Shown: one piece after another, positions 27,201-37,511 of the stretch
Layout: each line of letters begins with the position of its first letter
Position numbering within the stretch: position 1 is the stretch's first letter
NCBI RefSeq assembly: GCF_905475345.1
Contig: NC_066586.1
Span: 6,169,400 to 6,233,399 of the forward strand
Direction of reading: 5' to 3'
Length of the DNA stretch: 64,000 nt
Source of the DNA: Vespula vulgaris
Lineage: Eukaryota > Arthropoda > Insecta > Hymenoptera > Vespidae
Made by a program: the position numbers and the translations under genes
Notes under the pieces: model-generated
Database searches by the model: none
Told to the model about the DNA's origin: nothing
Seen by the model: only the letters and a program-made list of their open reading frames with translations

Positions 27201-28239
27201 TTTGGATGCACGGAAACGACGTGATCTTTGTTGATTCATTTTAGCTCTAGGTGCCTGCAGGATGATAACGCATTAAATACATCAGCAAACGTTTATATAT
27301 AAACTGTTTATATGATATATTGAGAGTATATCGATACTCACAACTCCATCTATAGCCATGTAAAGTAACTTCCTGGGTCTTACAATACGAAACAAACGAT
27401 CAATACACTCGAAAATAGCCTCCATCATTTCCTCCTCGTTCTTTGGCGCAGGTCTATGATAAAATATCAAATATTATTCAAATACGGAACTAATTCAATT
27501 CAAAATTTAGGAAAACTAATTTTTTTACGATCATAACTATTTTCAATATTCTGTTCCAATCAGTCTACGCCAAGTTAGTTACTTTCAATATCAAGTAGTC
27601 CGCCATTTTTTCGATATTCTAACAATCTAATTATAATATCATAACATATTCAAATAGATATACCGAAATGAAATATTTATAATTCGAGTAAATAACTTCG
27701 TATAAGACTTATTGAAACGAAATATGATGTAGTAAAATTTGACTTAAACTCTAACTAAAGAATTAGTAACTTATAATCGATATACTAACTGATCTACTGG
27801 ATGTGTACATGGATGAATGATTCCATTCATATCCAAATATAAATTATCAAACTCAACTCCATTTGGATTAGGATCTGCTGAGTTTACAGGAACATGTACT
27901 CCATTAGAGTTTATTGGCTGTTAATATACAACGTAATATTAATAATTATAATCTAAAATAACCATATAAACAACATCTCGATAAAATTATAACCTAACAG
28001 CCCACCCAAAATTTGATAAAAGACTTTTCATTCTTATTTTTTGGTAGCAAATATAATAAATTTCAAGTAATAAATAATAATCGTTATTTAATATACGACG
28101 TTAATATATTGAAATTATTGTTATAATGAGGTAAATATGAATCAGAATAAATCATTTAACCTACCTTTTGTTCTATACACTCGACTATCACGGAAGGATA
28201 TTTTCGACTTAACCATCGGAAAAACGCTGGGACACCCAT
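2754..28239 (-). CDS. XRN2: 5'-3' exoribonuclease 2 (XRN2/Rat1), complete, 17 coding exons
   Basis: Nuclear 5'-3' exoribonuclease acting in transcription termination ('torpedo'), pre-rRNA processing and RNA decay. Exons: 28165-28239, 27790-27917, 27342-27453, 27081-27254, 26841-27003, 26295-26755, 25837-26043, 25595-25747, 25332-25504, 25068-25236, 24560-24649, 24322-24478, 23927-24155, 23633-23839, 23454-23551, 3379-3623, 2754-2813. All have GT-AG borders and sum to 2901 nt, giving 966 aa, close to the family's usual ~950. Seen: N-terminal MGVPAFFRWLSRKYP; active-site DMNG at 54-57; EGEHKIMD at 204-211; GADADLIMLG at 232-241; a CX2CX4HX4C zinc knuckle at 264-277; VGNDFLPHLPSLE at 338-350; then the Xrn1_D2-type region with LCWVLRYYYQGC, and a Gly/Tyr/Gln-rich tail ending GWRR. 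The zinc knuckle and tail mark XRN2 rather than cytoplasmic XRN1. The start is the only ATG giving the invariant family N terminus. Odd: the last ~101 residues lie beyond a 19.8-kb intron, but phase 1 closes perfectly across it. Confidence 0.97.
2925..3175. repeat. Dispersed repeat copy A
   Basis: Shares a diverged but clear colinear match with 21968-22190: AGTAATTATGAAAATGATC, ACATATTTTTC, AAATATTTTGACATTTG, GTTTGAATTATT, TATTATGACAAA and a CATGCGA near the end recur in order. No terminal inverted repeats recognised; probably an old transposon-derived repeat. Confidence 0.7.
3255..3294. repeat. (AT)n microsatellite
   Basis: AT tract in the last XRN2 intron, between the terminal exon and the Gly/Tyr-rich exon. 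Confidence 0.95.
4029..4066. repeat. (GA)n microsatellite
   Basis: Uninterrupted GA tract in XRN2 intron 15. Confidence 0.95.
4608..4690. repeat. (CT)n microsatellite
   Basis: CT tract with two CTCCTC interruptions. Confidence 0.95.
7067..7104. repeat. (GA)n microsatellite
   Basis: Pure GA tract. Confidence 0.95.
7988..8112. repeat. (CT)n microsatellite, about 120 bp
   Basis: One of the longest CT tracts here, with rare TTT and CTAT interruptions; directly preceded by a GAAA tract (7963-7980), so purine and pyrimidine tracts lie back to back. A second CT/TTTCTC tract follows at 8226-8312. Confidence 0.95.
8580..8624. repeat. (AT)n microsatellite
   Basis: Pure AT tract within XRN2 intron 15. 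Confidence 0.95.
8787..8838. repeat. (GAA)n triplet repeat
   Basis: AGAAGA repeats, ten units pure and then interrupted by AAAAAG. Confidence 0.9.
9150..9218. repeat. (CT)n microsatellite
   Basis: Pure CT tract, followed at 9371-9460 by a CTC/CTT triplet-rich tract. Confidence 0.95.
9371..9460. repeat. (TCC/TTC)n pyrimidine triplet tract
   Basis: CTCCTT units passing into pure CTC units at 9417-9448. Confidence 0.9.
10423..10750. repeat. Cluster of (GA)n tracts
   Basis: Three GA arrays (10423-10484, 10571-10612, 10708-10747) joined by imperfect purine-rich sequence and a GACA/GATA stretch at 10530-10555. Confidence 0.95.
10852..10895. repeat. Tandem 21-bp duplication
   Basis: ACACCGAGAGACCGATTTTA occurs twice in direct tandem with a one-base spacer. 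Confidence 0.85.
11212..11335. repeat. (CT)n microsatellite with CTAT tail
   Basis: CT tract of about 90 bp, then CTTTTT, CT again and five CTAT units. Confidence 0.95.
14064..14120. repeat. (CT)n microsatellite
   Basis: CT tract with one TTTTTT interruption. Confidence 0.95.
17785..17838. repeat. GATA/(GA)n microsatellite
   Basis: Four GATA units followed by a GA tract. Confidence 0.9.
17979..18038. repeat. (TTC)n triplet repeat, about 20 units
   Basis: Pure TTC array; its complement is (GAA)n. Lies directly in front of the minisatellite array. Confidence 0.97.
18030..19255. repeat. Minisatellite-like array, five ~240-300 bp units
   Basis: Five units recognisable by TTCTCGAYGC starting at 18124, 18430, 18678, 18914 and 19151 (periods 306, 248, 236, 237). 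Each carries GCGATTTCTTATTCTTAG, a CCATTAAAAGTT segment, TTCGAACGAATC, GATCGATTGATCACG, a TATATACGTTTATGTA piece and a CT-rich stretch with GCATTTAATCCATC. Units 4 and 5 are nearly identical and unit 1 the most diverged, so the array seems to have grown rightward. A short frame recurs in each unit (ATRAIKS) but opens and closes with the repeat and I do not call it a gene. Confidence 0.9.
19827..19894. repeat. (GA)n microsatellite with GACA units
   Basis: GAGACA units then a pure GA tract. Confidence 0.95.
20748..20860. repeat. Imperfect GCT triplet-repeat block
   Basis: Runs of GCTGCT with GTTGCT, TTTGCT, GGTGCT and CGCCGC variants. Every frame reads as a homopolymeric Gln/Ala/Ser-type run; no flanking coding sequence supports a gene. 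Confidence 0.85.
21201..21672. repeat. Tandem direct duplication, two ~235 bp units
   Basis: Units 21201-21431 and 21432-21672. Both begin ACTTTYGCTTG, continue with an AAGCT(C/A)GTTTT segment, TTGACGATC, GATAAA(A/G)ATACTCGAAGAA, a TCTCGAAGATA segment, ACCAAATTT, and end CCGAAAAATTTGTGGAA. Diverged at roughly one base in five. Confidence 0.8.
21968..22190. repeat. Dispersed repeat copy B
   Basis: Partner of the copy in the last XRN2 intron. Same order of blocks (GTAATTATAAAAATGATC, TATATTTTTCG, AAATATTTTGACGTTTG, GTTTGAATTATT, ATAATGACAAA, GCATGCGAG), interrupted by an A-rich expansion around 22065-22090. Confidence 0.7.
24233..24276. repeat. (AT)n microsatellite in XRN2 intron 12
   Basis: Pure AT tract occupying about a quarter of a 166-bp intron (24156-24321). 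Confidence 0.95.
24733..25041. mobile_element. Small inverted-repeat element remnant in XRN2 intron 10
   Basis: About 310 bp filling most of the 418-bp intron 10 (24650-25067). The left end reads AGGATGTTTCAAAATATTAA and the complement of the right end AGGGTGTTACAGAATATGTA. CACCCTGTAT ends are typical of mariner-derived insect elements. No coding capacity. Confidence 0.55.
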
Positions 28240-29224
28240 ATCGTCATTAATATTATTTTAAAGTAGAATAAAACCGTTAAATTTTGATCACTTTTCACAA
28301 ATTAATCACTACAGAAAAATAATCTTAAACCTGTTACACGCATAACATGTACTACACACACGAATGTTCGAAAGCATATGCTACCTGATGCTACGTGCAT
28401 AGAATGGCGGTAATATATATGCAGTTGTAGCAACTAGTCGTCAACTCTCGGCACGCCATCTATAATGCTTAACAGCAACTTTACTAGTTACAACTAGATG
28501 TCGCGTCGAGAATTGGCACCATTGGTTCCTAACAATAATCACCAACCAATAACGTCATTTGCTGAATATTTTGTAATACAAAAGAAAAGGCAAATAATAC
28601 ATATAATTGAGAACCATATAGGATAAAATTCATATAAATTGTTTCTTATGGTAAACGTACGAGAGAATTGAAACACTTTATATTTTATTCTTTTATTAAT
28701 AAAAAAAAATTACAAGAAAAATTCATTATTATTCGATTTATGATAAACAAAGAATTAATTGATTGTTTTTTTCTCCGACAAATATGTGTGAATTAAATAA
28801 TTACACTACTCAATTTTCCACTTACGTTAAACTTCATATTCAGTTATGTATCCGTCTTACGCCTAGCTTATTTGAAAACGTCCTGTAGAAACTAACAAGC
28901 AGCTCTGTATATATGATGTGTGTGCGTATAAAATATAGTAAAATATGTATATAATTTAGACAAAACACTATATATTCGAAGTGTTGTTACATACCAAAGA
29001 ACAGTTTTTTTTTAAGCATTAAATCTTTGAACATTTGAACTCGAATTAAATAAGCAAATATTATATAGCAAGTACTTTTGATGTTAACATAATTCGGTAA
29101 AAATTCAATTCATTCGATATAAATTCTTTTATACTATTTATTTTTCATTATAATGTTTATTATCCATAAAATTCAGTGATTAATGCGTTATAAATAATTT
29201 ATAGGAAAGAATATAATATATAAC
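28240..29224. promoter_or_regulatory. Head-to-head promoter region of XRN2 and the acyl-CoA synthetase
   Basis: Holds the 5' flanks of both genes. A less AT-rich block at about 28395-28560 carries an inverted CCAAT (ATTGG near 28522), direct CCAAT (near 28547), and CGCCATCTA at 28454-28462, whose complement TAGATGGCG resembles the insect CTCF core. Two imperfect copies of a ~35-bp sequence built on CAACTAG start near 28430 and 28490. The right half is AT-rich and includes a possible acceptor (TTTATAG) near 29204, so a 5' UTR intron of the synthetase is possible. No coding potential seen. Confidence 0.4.
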
Positions 29225-30278
29225 ATGGAAGATAAAAATATATTACGTGGACCTACTTCTATAGTAGAGGATTTAATGCGCAATAGTATAGGAGAATTAC
29301 TTTTAAATCAATTGCATGCACATGGAACTCGAATTGCTCAAGTAAAAATGTTTATTTATTATAAAAGAAAAGATTTTTAAATTAGAGAATTTATGGTTTA
29401 AATAAAAAAATTTTATTCTTTTATTTTTTTTTCTAGATTAATGCACACACTGAAAAAAAACAAACATATCAGCAAATTTTAAATGCTAGTAAAAAATTAG
29501 CAACATATTTCATCAAAGTAGGATTGAAGGTAGAAGACCGTATAGCTATATGCAGTGAAAATAATACAGAGTTCTGTATTCCTTTATGTGCTGCATTATT
29601 TTTGGGTATTACAGTATGCCCTTTAAATCCAATGTATTTGAAAAGAGAGTTTTGTCATGCATTAACGATATCAAAGCCCAAATATATTTTTACCTCATCA
29701 ATGGCAGTAAAAACTTTGCAGAAAGTTATTAAGCAATTACCTTGGTCACCAAAACTAATTGTCTTAACTGCCTGTAATAATTTACCTAATATGAAAGATT
29801 TAATATCAAATATAGATACTAATGAGATTAACAATTTTCAAGTCTGTAAAATTGATGTGAATAATAATGTAGCAGCAATTTTATGCTCTAGCGGAACTAC
29901 AGGACTTCCAAAAGGAGTTATGTTGACAAACAAAAATTTGCTAGTAGCAATAAAGCATTTCAGTGATCCTGAAGTTGGACCAATGCATAAAGATACGGTA
30001 GCATTATATATGCTACCATATTTTCATGCTTATTCATTTTCTACACTACTTGTTGGATTAATCGTAGGTGCCAAAGGCATAATACTTGCACGTTTTGATG
30101 AAAAACTTTTTTTGTATACCATAGAAAAATACAAAATCGAGACATTAACTTTAGTGCCACCACTTATGATTTTCTTGGCAAAACATCCTTTTGTTGATCA
30201 ATATGATCTCTCAAGTATAAAAACAATATGGTAAATATAAATATAAATATATAATTAAACCTTTCCAATCTTTCATGC

Positions 30279-30334
<56 letters not shown>

Positions 30335-31213
30335 GTAATCTTATTTATAGGTGTGGAGCAGCTTCTTTACCAGAAGAAATTCAAAAAGCTGTAGCAAAAA
30401 GATTAAATGTTTCTGACATAAAACAAGGTTATGGATTAACAGAAACAACTTTAGCAGTATTAAAATCACCACCTAATCATAAGTATGGTAGTGTAGGAGT
30501 AGTGGCTCCAGATACTTTAGGTAAAATATTTATTGAAATTTTGTTTCTTATAACTTCTTTAGAATTCTCTAAAGAAACATAATCGAAAATTGTATTTAGC
30601 AAAAGTCATACCAATTGATGAGCCAAATTCAACTAAAGCACTGGAACCAAACTGCAAAGGAGAATTATGTTTTAAAGGAGATCTAATAATGAAAGGCTAT
30701 TGCGATGACAGCAAATCAACAAGCACAATTATTGATAAAGATGGTTGGCTACATACAGGAGATGTAGGATACTATGACAAAGATGGTTTTTTTTTTATAG
30801 TTGATCGCTTAAAGGAACTTATCAAATATAAAGGGTTCCAAGTACCTCCAGCAGAATTAGAGGCAATTTTATTAACTTGCCCAGGAATTAAAGACGCTGC
30901 TGTAGTTGGATTACCAGATGAAGAAGCAGGAGAATTACCACTTGCCTTTGTTGTAAGGCAAGATCAAAGTAAAATAACAGAAGATGAAATTATTAAACAT
31001 GTTAATGGTAATACTAATAATATGATTTTACTATATACAGAAGACTTTTTATTAATATTTGTTTAAATAATTATGTCCTTATCTGTTTTAGAACAAGTAT
31101 CCAGTCATAAAAGACTTAGAGGTGGTGTCAAATTTGTGAAAAATATACCAAAAACTGCTTCTGGAAAAATATTACGTAGAGTATTACGTAATATGATAAA
31201 ATCTAAATTATAA
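29225..31213 (+). CDS. Luciferase-like acyl-CoA synthetase (4-coumarate:CoA ligase-like), peroxisomal
   Basis: Adenylate-forming enzyme activating a carboxylic acid to acyl-AMP and then acyl-CoA; insect 'luciferin 4-monooxygenase-like / 4CL-like' group. The substrate cannot be read from sequence. Five exons (29225-29341, 29437-30230, 30351-30520, 30600-31007, 31092-31213) total 1611 nt, 536 aa, near the ~545 of firefly luciferases. Seen: P-loop-like SSGTTGLPKG at 190-199; YFHAYSF block; YGLTETT at 331-337; TGD at 413-415; DRLKELIKYKG at 429-439; SGKILRR at 520-526 with the catalytic lysine at 522; C-terminal SKL, a type-1 peroxisomal targeting signal. The start has the next upstream bases TAAC and gives a normal N terminus. 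It is head-to-head with XRN2 (986 bp between start codons). A likely poly(A) signal AATAAA lies at 31370-31375. Reading through intron 4 would give a truncated product lacking the catalytic lysine and SKL. Bioluminescence is not implied. Confidence 0.93.
30284..30331. repeat. (AT)n microsatellite in the synthetase's intron 2
   Basis: AT tract ending about 20 bp before the exon-3 acceptor (TTATTTATAG, exon starts 30351); little room is left for a pyrimidine tract. Confidence 0.95.
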
Positions 31214-32492
31214 AAAAAGATTTTACCTGAAATGATCTACCAGTAATACTTCTCCAAATCTATAATTTTTTATTAAAACTGATAAAAAATGCTGTCATTT
31301 AATAAGTATGTAATAATTATGTAACATATAATTATTACATTTGGCTGACTTTTTTCTATATTCCATTAAAATAAAATTTATACATTTATATACACAATTG
31401 TGTAATACTAATATTATTATAAAGAAATTTTATATAAAATGTATTTTATTCTAGTCTTATCAATATGAATTAATCAAGTATAAATTTGACCTATTGTTAC
31501 CAATATCAGTTACCTATTTAATGCAATTATCTACATCTTATATAGTTCACTTTATGTTCAATTATTTTATTATAAATAAAAAACCAAGTTATTTAATTAT
31601 TAATTATGTTACTATTTTTAATTAATTTTTTGACCAATTATCATAGCAATGTATATAAATTATATACATATCTCAGAGGTGGGCAACTTTTTAGCAACAC
31701 CATTAATTAATCTATTTACCTACTATTTAAATTTATTAGCTGTAACTCCAAGTTTACAAATAAAAGTTATGAAGCTTACAGGAAGGTCTTCTCTAATACC
31801 TTACCTAGTATAGAATACAGACAGGTAAAATATAAATAGAATATATATGATTAATAAATCGATTATTTATAAAAAAAAAAAAAACAATAAAAAACAGAAA
31901 TAAAAATTCATGAAGCACGAGATTGTCAAATGAACATCGTCTTCTCTTAGTTTATCCGAAATAAGTAAAACCATGGGTTAAATGTGACCTGTAGATCGCT
32001 AATTACCCCCACCTTTGAAATACATAATTCATTCATAAATATTTTGTTTTGTAATTACACTATATCTGCAACATGAATAACTATCCTAATGTGGAATAAA
32101 ATATAGATTATTAATGCTCCATACTGGGCCGATATTTAATGTTTTTCCATTTAGGTCGCATAGATCACCTTCATATTATCATGACTAATATTTTTGTTTT
32201 TGACGTATATTCTACAATATTTATAATAATGCAAAAGCTGATTTTCATACCACCTGAGATTTAATGAGTCACGATATAATAAATATATTATAGATGTTAT
32301 TCTAAATAAGATTTTAGAACAAATCTTTTCGAAAATTTTCGTTCTTGATAAAAATATCAGACGGCATGAATGGAAAGTTCTATGAAGGACGTATGCGACC
32401 CAAGGAAAGTGTTAATTAAAATATAATAAATATATAAACAAATTCATTAAGAAATGATATAAAAAGTATACCATTAAAGAAAATTACTTGTG
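31214..32492. other. Convergent intergenic region, synthetase to BPNT1
   Basis: Holds the 3' ends of two convergent genes. AATAAA at 31370-31375 is the likely synthetase poly(A) signal. The remainder is AT-rich; a slightly more complex patch at 31925-32020 has no open frame. Nothing else seen. Confidence 0.5.
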
Positions 32493-33706
32493 TTATTGTA
32501 AATTTTGTTTGACTTCTTCTGGTATATGATTTAAATACCACTGATGTGCCTGTCCAGGAGCAGTAGCTAAAACACCTCTTAAATTCGGATGTATTGTTTC
32601 TGCGTGATATGCATATTTTTCTCCATAAAAATCAGTTAAAGTTCCACCAATTGCATGCAATACTGCTTCAGGTGCACAAGTATCCCATTTTTTGCAACCT
32701 TGACTAGCAAATACATAAGCATGTGCTTTACCTTCCAAAAGTAAAATTACCTATAAATATGCCAAATTGATTCAAAATTATTATTATTATATTTACAATT
32801 AAATAGGAAATTAACTTACATGATTTTAAGTTATGAAATAAAGATAACTTACTTTATGGCCTGCACCACCTACACGAATTACCTCATCTGGGCTCAAAGC
32901 ATCTATAGCAGCCTTAACATTTTTATCCGAGTGCGAACTAAAATATAAATTGTTTCTTTTTAATATATTATAGATAAAATAGTTTCCACATAGTTTATTC
33001 TTCTTAAAATAAATTTACCGCGTGGTTGTAATAAATCTTTTTCCATCAGGAGGTGAAACTGGTACAAATCCACCATATCCTACTCCATTGATACCCCATA
33101 ATGTACGACCTAATATACCCTTTTCATTATCTTTATAATATGGTTGATGAATCACACCTCCAACTGCTCTCTCTCCAATTGCTACTCCCACTAATACCGT
33201 AACATGCTCTACAAGTCCTTGTGTATATTCAGATGTGCCTAAAACAATTGTTTCAGATATAAAAATTATTTTCATTTCTATTTTTAATGGTTTCTAATTT
33301 AATGGTTTTTAATGGTTTATAAAAAAATTAATTATTAATAAATATTACCATCTAAAGGATCTACCCAAATACACACATCTTTTGGATCTATATTTTCAAG
33401 ATGCGCTGGCAATTTTAACTTCAAAATATCTTGATCTGCTTCAGTAACAATCCAATCGGATGGTATTTCACAACTATTGGATTCTTCTTCTCCAATAATA
33501 GTAATGTTTGGAAATAGTCGGCTTAAAGAAGTTATAATACATTTCTGTGCACAGCGATCAGCTTCAGTTTGTAAATCATTTTTGCCTTTTTCTACTATTT
33601 TTAAGCCTCCATCACTCATAACATCACGAATTATTTTTCCTGCGCGTATTGTAGCTGATATAGAAGTAGCCACTATACGTGTTAAAAGAGAAGCACTTTG
33701 AGCCAT
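32493..33706 (-). CDS. BPNT1: 3'(2'),5'-bisphosphate nucleotidase 1
   Basis: Mg-dependent, lithium-sensitive phosphatase of the inositol monophosphatase superfamily that hydrolyses PAP (3'-phosphoadenosine 5'-phosphate) to AMP, clearing the by-product of sulfation. Four exons: 33349-33706, 33019-33238, 32853-32937, 32493-32750; 921 nt, 306 aa (human BPNT1 is 308). Seen: metal-binding GEEE at 72-75, WVDPLDGT at 114-121 (Asp116, Asp119), ITTTRSHS after it, VGGAGHK near 215-221, and KKWDTCAPE at 241-249 with Asp244. These are the three canonical metal and catalytic blocks of the fold and all are intact. Phase closes at every junction. No signal peptide or ER anchor, so the cytosolic BPNT1 type and not the Golgi BPNT2 type. 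The start is the first ATG; upstream reading is interrupted. It is divergently oriented to CHCHD3, with 1.19 kb between starts. Confidence 0.96.
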
Positions 33707-34896
33707 TCTTGAATAATTATTTTACTTGTCTAAATCTCCTATATTCTTGTGTAAAAATATGTTTGATAAGCATTACTTAGAGTATGAAAAATAACTCCTC
33801 ATAATACTGCTTGCCTCCTATGAGATAAAAAATTAGAAACCTACTAGTCAAGGTTATATTTGCCAACTCATAAGTAAACAAAAAGTTTTAAGAGAAGGGG
33901 TATCCAAATTCTTATTGATATTAAATACTTCAAATCTTATAAGATATTTATGTATATGTATATACATATCTTTTTGTATGTGTATGTTATGTGTGTTATA
34001 TAGTAGAGACTTACGTATTGGCACAGTACTAACACATTTCATTTCCTATTCATACCGTAAATACATTCCTCTCTTCAAGTGATGTAATATAAAGGAACAT
34101 AATTTAACCGACGGAAAAACAATCAACAAAAATATTAATTAATTCAACTACTTAATCTTCTTCTAAATAAAGGTATAATAAATTTAAAGAAAGAGAAATT
34201 ATCGCAATTACATGAGATAATAAAATATAAAATAATATGATCTCCTTAGAATTTTAAATCCTTATTCTCAAACATTAAATTATTTGATTTATGATATATT
34301 AATATAACAAAAAGGAAATCAATATGACGTAATAAGAAAATTACAAAATAATTTTTAAACAATAATACGATTGACTTTATATTTTAATAAGGATATAAAA
34401 ATATAATAGATGTAGAAGAGGGAAAATTTTAGAAAATTTAATACTTACAAACACATAACAGACAATATTTAATTACATTCTAAAATAGAAATGAACGCAG
34501 TCAATAGCAAAAAATAATTTATTCGAATATATAATAATTGTTAATAAACTGACTAGAAAATTTGGAAAATTTTCCCACAGAGGGAGCGTGAGACAGGATT
34601 TGGGATTATACGACGTGTTACTAAAAAGACTGTGCTCTTAGTTGTAATATAAACTTTGTTATTTAGCAGTCATTTTCCTTCACACAACGAAAAGATGGAT
34701 TATTGTGATGTTTACGTAATGTTAATATGATATGTAATGAAAAATATAAAATCTATGTAAAACAGATATATACCAGGTAAGTGAGAAACATGAAAAAATT
34801 TAAAACGATGACGAAAGAAGTTTAAATCGGGAATGAATTATATAGATTAATTAAATTTAAGGAAATATATTCAAAATTCTTAAAGAATTATTAAAG
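33707..34896. other. BPNT1-CHCHD3 divergent intergenic region
   Basis: About 1.19 kb, very AT-rich, between two divergently transcribed start codons; must hold both promoters and 5' UTRs. A slightly less AT-rich patch at 34570-34640 (with GGGAGCGTGAGACAGGA) is the best place for a CHCHD3 start region. No open frame of note, no repeat of note. Confidence 0.4.
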
Positions 34897-35811
34897 ATGG
34901 GTTCTGGTCAGAGTACTCGCAAATTGACTATATCCAATGAAGAAGAAATAGGAGTGATCAAAGTATCTAATGCAGTTGTAGAACGATTAGCTCAAGGATG
35001 TAACAAAGTTCCCACTGACACTATTAAGGATGTAAGCTCATTTACTCCAACACAATCAGCTAATCCTACAGTTCCTCTATCATCATCACAAACGGGAAAT
35101 GTACCGTCTGGATATCCAGTATACTATTATCCAGAATTAACATTATCTGCTCTTGAAATACAGAATCAGAAAGAACAAGAACTTCAAGTTCAAAATCAGT
35201 ATTGGCAGAGACGCTTGCAAGACATGGAAAAAAAGCATTTATTGATAGATCGCATTTTAGAAGAAGAATATAAAAAAACTATTGATGAATTTTCTTCTGG
35301 TAAAGTAATAGGTAAAACCAAGCTTTTCTCTTTTTAAGTATTTTAAATTTAACCTATTTTAATAATATTACATTTATAATTATAATATTTCCCTTTTATA
35401 TCTATAACTATATCAGCCACTATTATTTTCATAAACTAGAGATTAAAATTATGAGTGTGATCTTTTGAATTATAAAAATTAATGAAAAGTTTGATGTGAA
35501 AATATCATCATTAATGTTTTGACAAGTATCTTGCAGTTGATTTAAAATTAAAATATTTTATAAGCTAAATTATTATTATTTAACAAATTTTATATCATGA
35601 ATATGTTTTTTACTTGTATTTATTTTTGTAAATAGGACAAAAAATGGAAGATAATCTCAGCGACGAACAACTATGTACTGCAGGAAAAGAAAAAATAATA
35701 AAATGTTATCAAGAGAATCCTAAGGAAATACTTAACTGTTCAGATTTAGTAGAAGAATTTTCTAACTGTGTGGATCAACGTAGAGTAAATTTAATTACAA
35801 CACGTTGTTAA
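34897..35811 (+). CDS. CHCHD3: MICOS subunit Mic19/CHCHD3-like (twin CX9C protein)
   Basis: Inner-mitochondrial-membrane scaffold of the MICOS complex that organises cristae junctions. Two exons (34897-35311, 35636-35811), 591 nt, 196 aa; somewhat shorter than vertebrate CHCHD3 (~227). Seen: N-terminal MGSGQST, fitting the MGxxxS/T myristoylation signature known for this family; RKLTISNEEE/VIKVSNAVVERL resembling the conserved DUF737 start; a Gln/Glu-rich helical, probably coiled-coil segment at about 88-138; a C-terminal CHCH domain with two CX9C pairs, Cys152/162 and Cys173/183, the Mia40-dependent import signature. A further Cys is the last residue (196). AATAAA lies 28 nt after the stop (35839-35844). 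I cannot exclude that it is the single insect homologue of both CHCHD3 and CHCHD6. Confidence 0.92.
35312..35635 (+). other. CHCHD3 intron
   Basis: 324-bp AT-rich intron with a GTAAAA donor and an AAATAG acceptor; nothing else seen. Confidence 0.85.
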
Positions 35812-36701
35812 CACAGTAAATTCTGTTATTAGTTGTTTAATAAATTATTGTGCTTTTGTAGAATTTCCTGTTTTATGAACAATAAATTACACTATTCATA
35901 AATTCATATATATCTCTTAATTTATATCTAATATAATAATTTAAAAGGAAACAATATGTTAAACATTTCGCAGGTTCTGATGAAATATTTGTGTGAATTT
36001 TATCTAATAAAACAAATTTAACGCTATTTATTACGTATGTTATATAAATTATTTGAAATATAATTTGAAAATAATGAACATAAAATATATTAAATATTTT
36101 TAATGAGTTATGTATTGTTTCTTTGTTTATTAGAATATGTCTAATTAAGATAGACCATACCATAATAAGTTTCTAAGGGAGAGTTTATTATTCTAAGGCT
36201 CTATGTGCACAAAATTCTATTCTTAAAGATATATCACTTGTATAATTAATCATTATCAAATTTGCCATAATTATCAATAATACAATCAAAAAAGAATTAT
36301 GTATCAAAAAACAATCAAAAAATTCATATAAAATTGTAATATTTAAATAAATCTAAATATGTGTGTGCATTATCTTTTTTTACTGTACAGTAATGCAAGC
36401 ATTACTAAATATATTGTATATCTACAACATTACATTTAACTCATTGTTCTAAGAAACAACTATCAATTCTTAAAACAAACAACCAAAATTAATATAACAA
36501 TGTATTTGTAATGCATATTACATTAGCAATAATATGTATATACAGGGTTTTTTATAAACAATATAAATAAATTGATCATTGTTTTAGTATTAATAAAATA
36601 ATGTGGTGTGAAATTGGATAGAACATAAAAAATATTTATGTAAGATAATGAATTATATGCCTTTGGCATTAATGATAACGGGAAAAAAAATGGGCAACAA
36701 C
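35812..36701. other. Convergent 3' region of CHCHD3 and BCAP31
   Basis: AT-rich 3' flanks of two convergent genes; the CHCHD3 poly(A) signal is at 35839-35844. The short frames in it lack any recognisable domain. Confidence 0.5.
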
Positions 36702-37511
36702 TCAATCACTTTTTTTATCTCCGCTTGATAGTAGGGATTTTGCATGTTCAGCACTCAAACGATCATATTCTTTTGTTAAAGATTCAGCTTGTGATTTGAT
36801 AGCTTCTTTATCTTTCTTTTCTTTTATTAGCTCATTCTCAAGTTCAAGTTTTTTTGCTTGCAAGTCCTTAATTTGATTTTTCAATTCTGAAACAGCTTTA
36901 TCATGTGCCTCATTAGAGTCATTTTGAGCGCTTTCACCATTCGGTTTCTGAGAAAGTAAACTTCTCGCTGTGGTTGTAGCAGATTGCGCTTGTCTCATAG
37001 CAGCTTCATTTTGAGCTAAAAGGTGAGCTTGTGTAGAGATTAATGTTGACAAACGTTGTATAACTATACTCAAAAATAATGAAAATCCTGATATATAGAA
37101 GTTTCTTTGCGCTCGGAAAAGTTTCATGTTTCCTGTTAAAGTAGAATTAAAAAATATGAAAACATCTCTATTCTATTTTACAACATATAAATACTATTAA
37201 TATCATTAAATCTTTTTTTTACTTTATCATAATTTACCTTGCATTTCTGCATCTAAATGCGCATGTTCTCCAGCACGTTCTCCAATCGTTGAGTACTTAA
37301 CTATCTCTCTGACAGAATCCAACCAAAATAAGACTAATATTACAATTATTATATAAAATATAGTCGATGACTGATAACTTAAACTTTGTGCAAAGCGTGA
37401 TTTGAAAAATTTTTGCCATCTTGTTGGTGACATTATAGGTAATACTAGCAATAATACAATTAACATTTCTATATATAAGAAACAGGCAACCAGGGACCAC
37501 TGTAAACTCAT
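36702..37511 (-). CDS. BCAP31: B-cell receptor-associated protein 31 homologue (BAP31)
   Basis: ER multispanning chaperone and export factor for membrane proteins. Two coding exons (37238-37511, 36702-37132), 705 nt, 234 aa, close to the ~245 of BAP31. Seen: three hydrophobic segments (about 7-27, 45-65 and 103-121), SPTRWQKFFKSR after the first, the family motif GNMKLFRAQRN at the exon junction (92-102), then a long charged coiled coil including LTKEYDRLSAEHAK and a C-terminal KKSD. KKxx is the dilysine ER-retrieval signal, as in vertebrate BAP31 (KKEE). A splice acceptor at about 37545 just upstream of the ATG (TTTTTTACAG on the minus strand) suggests at least one upstream 5' UTR exon. Phase closes exactly (274 + 431). 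Confidence 0.96.

Noticed and set aside
29225..31213. True firefly-type luciferase
   Set aside because: The fold and SKL tail are shared by many insect acyl-CoA synthetases; nothing in the sequence shows luciferase activity and the host is probably not luminous.
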